Assembly: GCA_003052455.1 (NCBI GenBank)
Contig: QAPD01000104.1
Coordinates: 1 to 58,653, forward strand
DNA length: 58,653 bases
From: Sphaerisporangium cinnabarinum
GTDB taxonomy: Bacteria; Actinomycetota; Actinomycetes; Actinomycetales; Cellulomonadaceae
Reading direction: 5' to 3'
The notes beneath the pieces were generated by a model, which was not told where the DNA came from, searched no databases, and worked only from the letters and a program-made list of their open reading frames with translations. The translations under genes and the position numbers were made by a program. Shown here piece by piece: positions 55,928 to 58,653 of the stretch (the stretch's first letter is position 1; each line of letters starts with the position of its first letter).

Positions 55928-57649
55928 TCAGATCCACGTGGGCAGCCACATGTGCATCCGCCAGAACCAGTACGGCACCTGCCACGCCGTCCAGATCGGG
56001 TAGAAGAACAGGCTCACGGCGCCGATCGTCGTGAGGAGCACCGTGATCCCGACGCGCACGCGGGCCCGGGCGACCGCCCGGCCCTCCGTGCGCTCGAGCG
56101 CGAGCGTGATCGCGTAGACGAGCGTGAGCACGACCCACGGCAGGAACGCGATCGAGTAGAACGTGAAGATCGTCCGCTCGGCGTAGAGGAACCACGGCGC
56201 CCACCCGGCGACGAGCCCGCTGAGCACGGCGAGCGCTCGCCAGTCCTTGAGCCGGACGAGCGCGTAGAGCGCGACGAGGATCGCGAGCGCCGCTGCCCAC
56301 CACAGGACGGGGTTCCCGAGCGACGTGATCGCCCGCACGCACCGCTCGATCTCGCAGCCCGCCTCGCCGGCCTCGTACGAGCGCCAGTAGAAGGACGTGG
56401 GCCGCCACTGGAGGATCCAGCCGAGCGGGTGCGCCTCGTACGTGTGCTCGGACGTGAGTCCCGTGTGGAAGTCCCACATCTTCAGGTGGTACTCCCACCA
56501 CGACCGCAGCGCCGGGGGCAGCCACTGGACGCCCTCCCCGGGGTGCTCGACGGCCCACTGGCGCATGTACGCGCCGGGGGACCGGAACCACGACGTCCAC
56601 GTCGCGACGTACGTGAGCGCGGCGGTGGGGAGCATGACGAGCGCGGCCGGGATCGCGTCGCGCACGAGCGCGTCCTCCCACCAGCGCCCGACGCCCGCGG
56701 TGCGCCGCGCCGTCGCGTCCCAGAGCACGGAGACGACCGCGAGGACCGCGAGGAAGTAGAGGCCGGACCACTTGATCCCGCACGCGAGCCCGAGCGCGAC
56801 GGCCGCGGCGAACCGCCACCACCGCCACCCGAGCCCGGGGCCGTAGCGGCCGATGCGTCCGCCCGCGTCGAGGATCGCCCCGCAGCGCTCGGCGAGGCGT
56901 CGCCGGGCCTGCTCGCGGTCGAGCAGCAGGCAGCCGAAGGCGACGAGCACCCAGAGCATGAGCATGTTGTCGAGCAGGCCGGTGCGGGAGTGCACGATCG
57001 CCTCGCCGTCCACGGCCATGAGCGCACCCGCGACGATGCCCATCGCCGTCGAGGCGAACAGCCGGCGCGCGATGCGCGCGACGAGCACGACGGCGATCAC
57101 CCCGACGACGGCCGACGCGATCCGCCACGACCACGGGTTCTCCGCCCCGCCGAACGCCTTCATGCCGAGCGCGATCATCCACTTGCCGAGCGGCGGGTGG
57201 ACCACGTAGTCGGCCGTGGGCAGGAACGAGTTCACGTCGCCGGCCTCGAACGCCGGGTTCGGCTCCTCGGGCCAGTCGGCCTCGTACCCGACCTGGAGGA
57301 GGGTCCACGCGTGCTTGACGTAGTAGGTCTCGTCGAACACGAGGGTGTCGGGTCGGCCGAGGTTCCACAGCCGCAGCACCGCCGCGACGACGGCGACGAT
57401 CGCGACGCCGAGCCATCCCCACAAGCGGTCGTGCGCGGTCGCGCCGAGCGCGAGCCGCCGTGGGCCGAGCAGCGCGAGGAGGAGCCGCTCGCGGTGGCTC
57501 GGCGCGGGGCCGTCGTCCGACGTCCCCGTCGTCGGCGGTGCCCCGTCGTCACCCACGGCGGGCACGTCGACCGGCAGGTCGGGCGGCGCGTCGGTGGCGT
57601 CGACCGGGGGGCGGGGGCCGGGGGTCGCGTCGGCGGGCGGCTGGGACAC
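55928..57649 (-). CDS. pmt: Protein O-mannosyltransferase
   Basis: A 573-residue polytopic GT39 enzyme that transfers mannose from polyprenyl-phosphate-mannose to Ser/Thr of exported proteins. The catalytic Asp-Glu of the first external loop is in LVFDETYYVKHAW. ADYVVHPPLGKWMIALGMK and the later HPLGWILQWRP are conserved family blocks. About 10 membrane spans are visible, and the end is WRMHMWLPTWI. I chose GTG 57649 because TACGAT ends 7 bases before it and would overlap the ATG at 57658. Divergence from rsmI is the standard actinobacterial pairing. Ser/Thr/Pro-rich secreted proteins such as the 30214-31281 product are plausible targets. Confidence 0.93.
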   Translation of the reverse strand: MSQPPADATPGPRPPVDATDAPPDLPVDVPAVGDDGAPPTTGTSDDGPAPSHRERLLLALLGPRRLALGATAHDRLWGWLGVAIVAVVAAVLRLWNLGRPDTLVFDETYYVKHAWTLLQVGYEADWPEEPNPAFEAGDVNSFLPTADYVVHPPLGKWMIALGMKAFGGAENPWSWRIASAVVGVIAVVLVARIARRLFASTAMGIVAGALMAVDGEAIVHSRTGLLDNMLMLWVLVAFGCLLLDREQARRRLAERCGAILDAGGRIGRYGPGLGWRWWRFAAAVALGLACGIKWSGLYFLAVLAVVSVLWDATARRTAGVGRWWEDALVRDAIPAALVMLPTAALTYVATWTSWFRSPGAYMRQWAVEHPGEGVQWLPPALRSWWEYHLKMWDFHTGLTSEHTYEAHPLGWILQWRPTSFYWRSYEAGEAGCEIERCVRAITSLGNPVLWWAAALAILVALYALVRLKDWRALAVLSGLVAGWAPWFLYAERTIFTFYSIAFLPWVVLTLVYAITLALERTEGRAVARARVRVGITVLLTTIGAVSLFFYPIWTAWQVPYWFWRMHMWLPTWI

Positions 57650-57656
57650 GCTGGCC

Positions 57657-57662
57657 ATCGTA
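57657..57662 (-). promoter_or_regulatory. -10 element, leaderless promoter of pmt
   Basis: TACGAT on the minus strand, 7 bases, then GTG at 57649. Confidence 0.5.
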
Positions 57663-57680
57663 GGGGCCGCGCGCGTGTGG

Positions 57681-57686
57681 AACCCT
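57681..57686 (+). promoter_or_regulatory. -10 element, leaderless promoter of rsmI
   Basis: AACCCT, 7 bases, then ATG at 57694. Weak match to TANNNT; a GGGAG Shine-Dalgarno is also present, so the mode of initiation is uncertain. Confidence 0.25.
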
Positions 57687-57693
57687 GGGAGCC

Positions 57694-58584
57694 ATGTCCT
57701 CCTCGACCGACGTCCCCGGCCCCGACGCGCCCACGACCCGGCGGGAGGCCGGGCACCTCGTGCTCGGCGGCACGCCCATCGGGAACGCGGAGGACGCGAG
57801 CCCGCGCCTGCGCCGCCTGCTCGCGGAGGCCGACGTCGTCGCGGCGGAGGACACCCGCCGCCTGCACGCGCTCGCGGGCCGCCTCGGCGTCCAGGTGGGC
57901 GGGCGGGTCGTGAGCTTCCACGAGCACAACGAGGCGGAGCGCGCCGACGACCTGCTCGACGTCGTCGACGGCGGCGGGACGGTGCTCGTCGTGTCGGACG
58001 CGGGCATGCCGAGCGTGTCCGACCCGGGCTTCCGCGTCGTGGGCCGCGCGGTCGAGCGCGGCCTCCCTGTGACGACGGCGCCCGGCCCGAGCGCGGTCCT
58101 CACCGCTCTCGCGCTCTCGGGGCTCCCGACGGACCGGTTCTGCTTCGAGGGCTTCCTGCCCCGCAAGGCGGGGGACCGGTCGCGCGCGCTCGCGGCGCTC
58201 GTCGACGAGCCGCGCACGCTCGTGTTCTTCGAGGCGCCGCACCGCGTGGCGGACACGCTCGTCGCGATGGCCGACGCGTTCGGCCCGGACCGGCCGGCCG
58301 CCGTCGCGCGCGAGCTGACCAAGACGTACGAGGAGGTGCTGCGCGGTCCGCTCGCCGAGCTCGCGGAGCACGCGGGGCGGGAGCAGCTGCGCGGGGAGAT
58401 CTGCGTGGTGGTCGGCGGTGCGCCGCCGCGCGGGCCGGTCCCGCTCGCGGAGCTCGTCCCCGCCGTCCTGGCGCGCGTCGACGGCGGGGAGCGGCTCAAG
58501 GACGTGGTCGCGGACGTGGCCCAGGGCGCCGGGGTGCCCAAGCGCGACCTGTACGCCGCGGCGCTCGACGCGCGCCGCGGGTGA
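57694..58584 (+). CDS. rsmI: 16S rRNA (cytidine1402-2'-O)-methyltransferase
   Basis: A 296-residue SAM-dependent tetrapyrrole-methylase-fold enzyme that methylates C1402 in the 30S decoding centre. GHLVLGGTPIGNAEDASPRLRRLL is the RsmI signature start (usually TPIGNLxD). VAAEDTRRLHAL, VSFHEHNEAER, VVSDAGMPSVSDPGFRVV and APGPSAVLTALALSGL follow in the expected order. The C-terminal helical domain contains RELTKTYEEVLRG and the end VPKRDLYAAALDARRG. Divergent from pmt as in other actinobacteria. Confidence 0.95.
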   Translation: MSSSTDVPGPDAPTTRREAGHLVLGGTPIGNAEDASPRLRRLLAEADVVAAEDTRRLHALAGRLGVQVGGRVVSFHEHNEAERADDLLDVVDGGGTVLVVSDAGMPSVSDPGFRVVGRAVERGLPVTTAPGPSAVLTALALSGLPTDRFCFEGFLPRKAGDRSRALAALVDEPRTLVFFEAPHRVADTLVAMADAFGPDRPAAVARELTKTYEEVLRGPLAELAEHAGREQLRGEICVVVGGAPPRGPVPLAELVPAVLARVDGGERLKDVVADVAQGAGVPKRDLYAAALDARRG

Positions 58585-58623
58585 GCGCGGGCCGGGCGCC
58601 CCGCGGGGTGGCCCGGCCCGCGC
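58585..58623. terminator. Terminator hairpin after rsmI
   Basis: GCGCGGGCCGGGC (58585-58597) pairs with GCCCGGCCCGCGC (58611-58623) over 13 bases with a 13-base loop. Confidence 0.75.
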
Positions 58624-58632
58624 CCGCGGTGC

Positions 58633-58653
58633 TCAGCGCCCGACGGCGTCGCT
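58633..58653 (-). CDS. Possible 3' end of a minus-strand gene
   Basis: Six codons (SDAVGR) and a TGA on the minus strand, cut by the right edge. Placement just after the rsmI terminator is what a convergent gene end would look like, but the stretch is too short to prove a gene. Confidence 0.3.
   Translation of the reverse strand, partial: SDAVGR

Overview
The window is very GC-rich, with strong third-position GC bias, many GTG starts, several 4-base ATGA/GTGA overlaps between adjacent genes, and long spurious antisense reading frames. Together with family content (DtxR, Rv3722c-like aspartate aminotransferase, SepX-like divisome protein, Pmt, a c-di-AMP riboswitch before an NlpC/P60 gene) this points to an actinobacterium, most likely of the Cellulomonas/Cellulosimicrobium group (inference). 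No phage, integrase, IS element or CRISPR array was seen.

Layout. 0-4.2 kb: end of a surface-polysaccharide locus (a gene running off the left edge, a GT4 glycosyltransferase) diverging from an LCP-family gene and a DUF6270 gene. 4.2-10.6 kb: MarR regulator with MFS exporter, serC, dtxR/ideR, a c-di-AMP riboswitch driving a secreted NlpC/P60 hydrolase, and a two-domain universal stress protein. 10.6-16.3 kb: DrrAB-like ABC exporter, aspartate aminotransferase, and an arginine/ornithine pair (ddaH-like, rocD). 16.3-19.6 kb: PadR regulator with a symmetric operator, SRPBCC, EcsC and OsmC genes. 19.6-22.9 kb: an ECF41 sigma factor between an SDR gene and an NDH-2-like flavoprotein, both of which carry the same TGTCAC-type promoter. 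23-25.6 kb: thyA-folA and a nucleoside hydrolase. 25.6-27.2 kb: tRNA-Arg(CCT), a broken toxin gene with its intact antitoxin, and a rifampin ADP-ribosyltransferase. 27.3-31.3 kb: SdsA-like alkyl sulfatase, PAS-ANTAR regulator, unknown membrane protein. 32-36.4 kb: a 1358-residue helicase/nuclease-like protein whose ATPase and nuclease motifs both look degenerate. 36.4-58.6 kb: a core order that from memory matches the mscL to rsmI stretch of Mycobacterium tuberculosis (mscL, fmdB/ruc, 5-FTHF cyclo-ligase, rimJ, sepX, pmt, rsmI), with accessory genes in between: a penicillin acylase, a nucleotidyltransferase-phosphohexomutase fusion with a GH94 diacetylchitobiose-type phosphorylase, an FGE, an intracellular GH20 and two paralogous lipoproteins.

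Working links. The GH94 enzyme, the mutase fusion and the cytoplasmic GH20 fit intracellular use of chitin oligosaccharides. The DdaH-like enzyme, RocD and the aspartate aminotransferase fit arginine/ornithine nitrogen use. The ECF41 sigma factor probably controls its two flanking redox genes. A CIRCE element puts the FmdB zinc-ribbon gene under HrcA.

About twenty genes have a TANNNT-like hexamer ending 6-7 bases before the start codon, which predicts leaderless mRNAs. Several start codons were chosen on that basis. All function calls come from reading the sequence and from recalled family knowledge; no database search was run.
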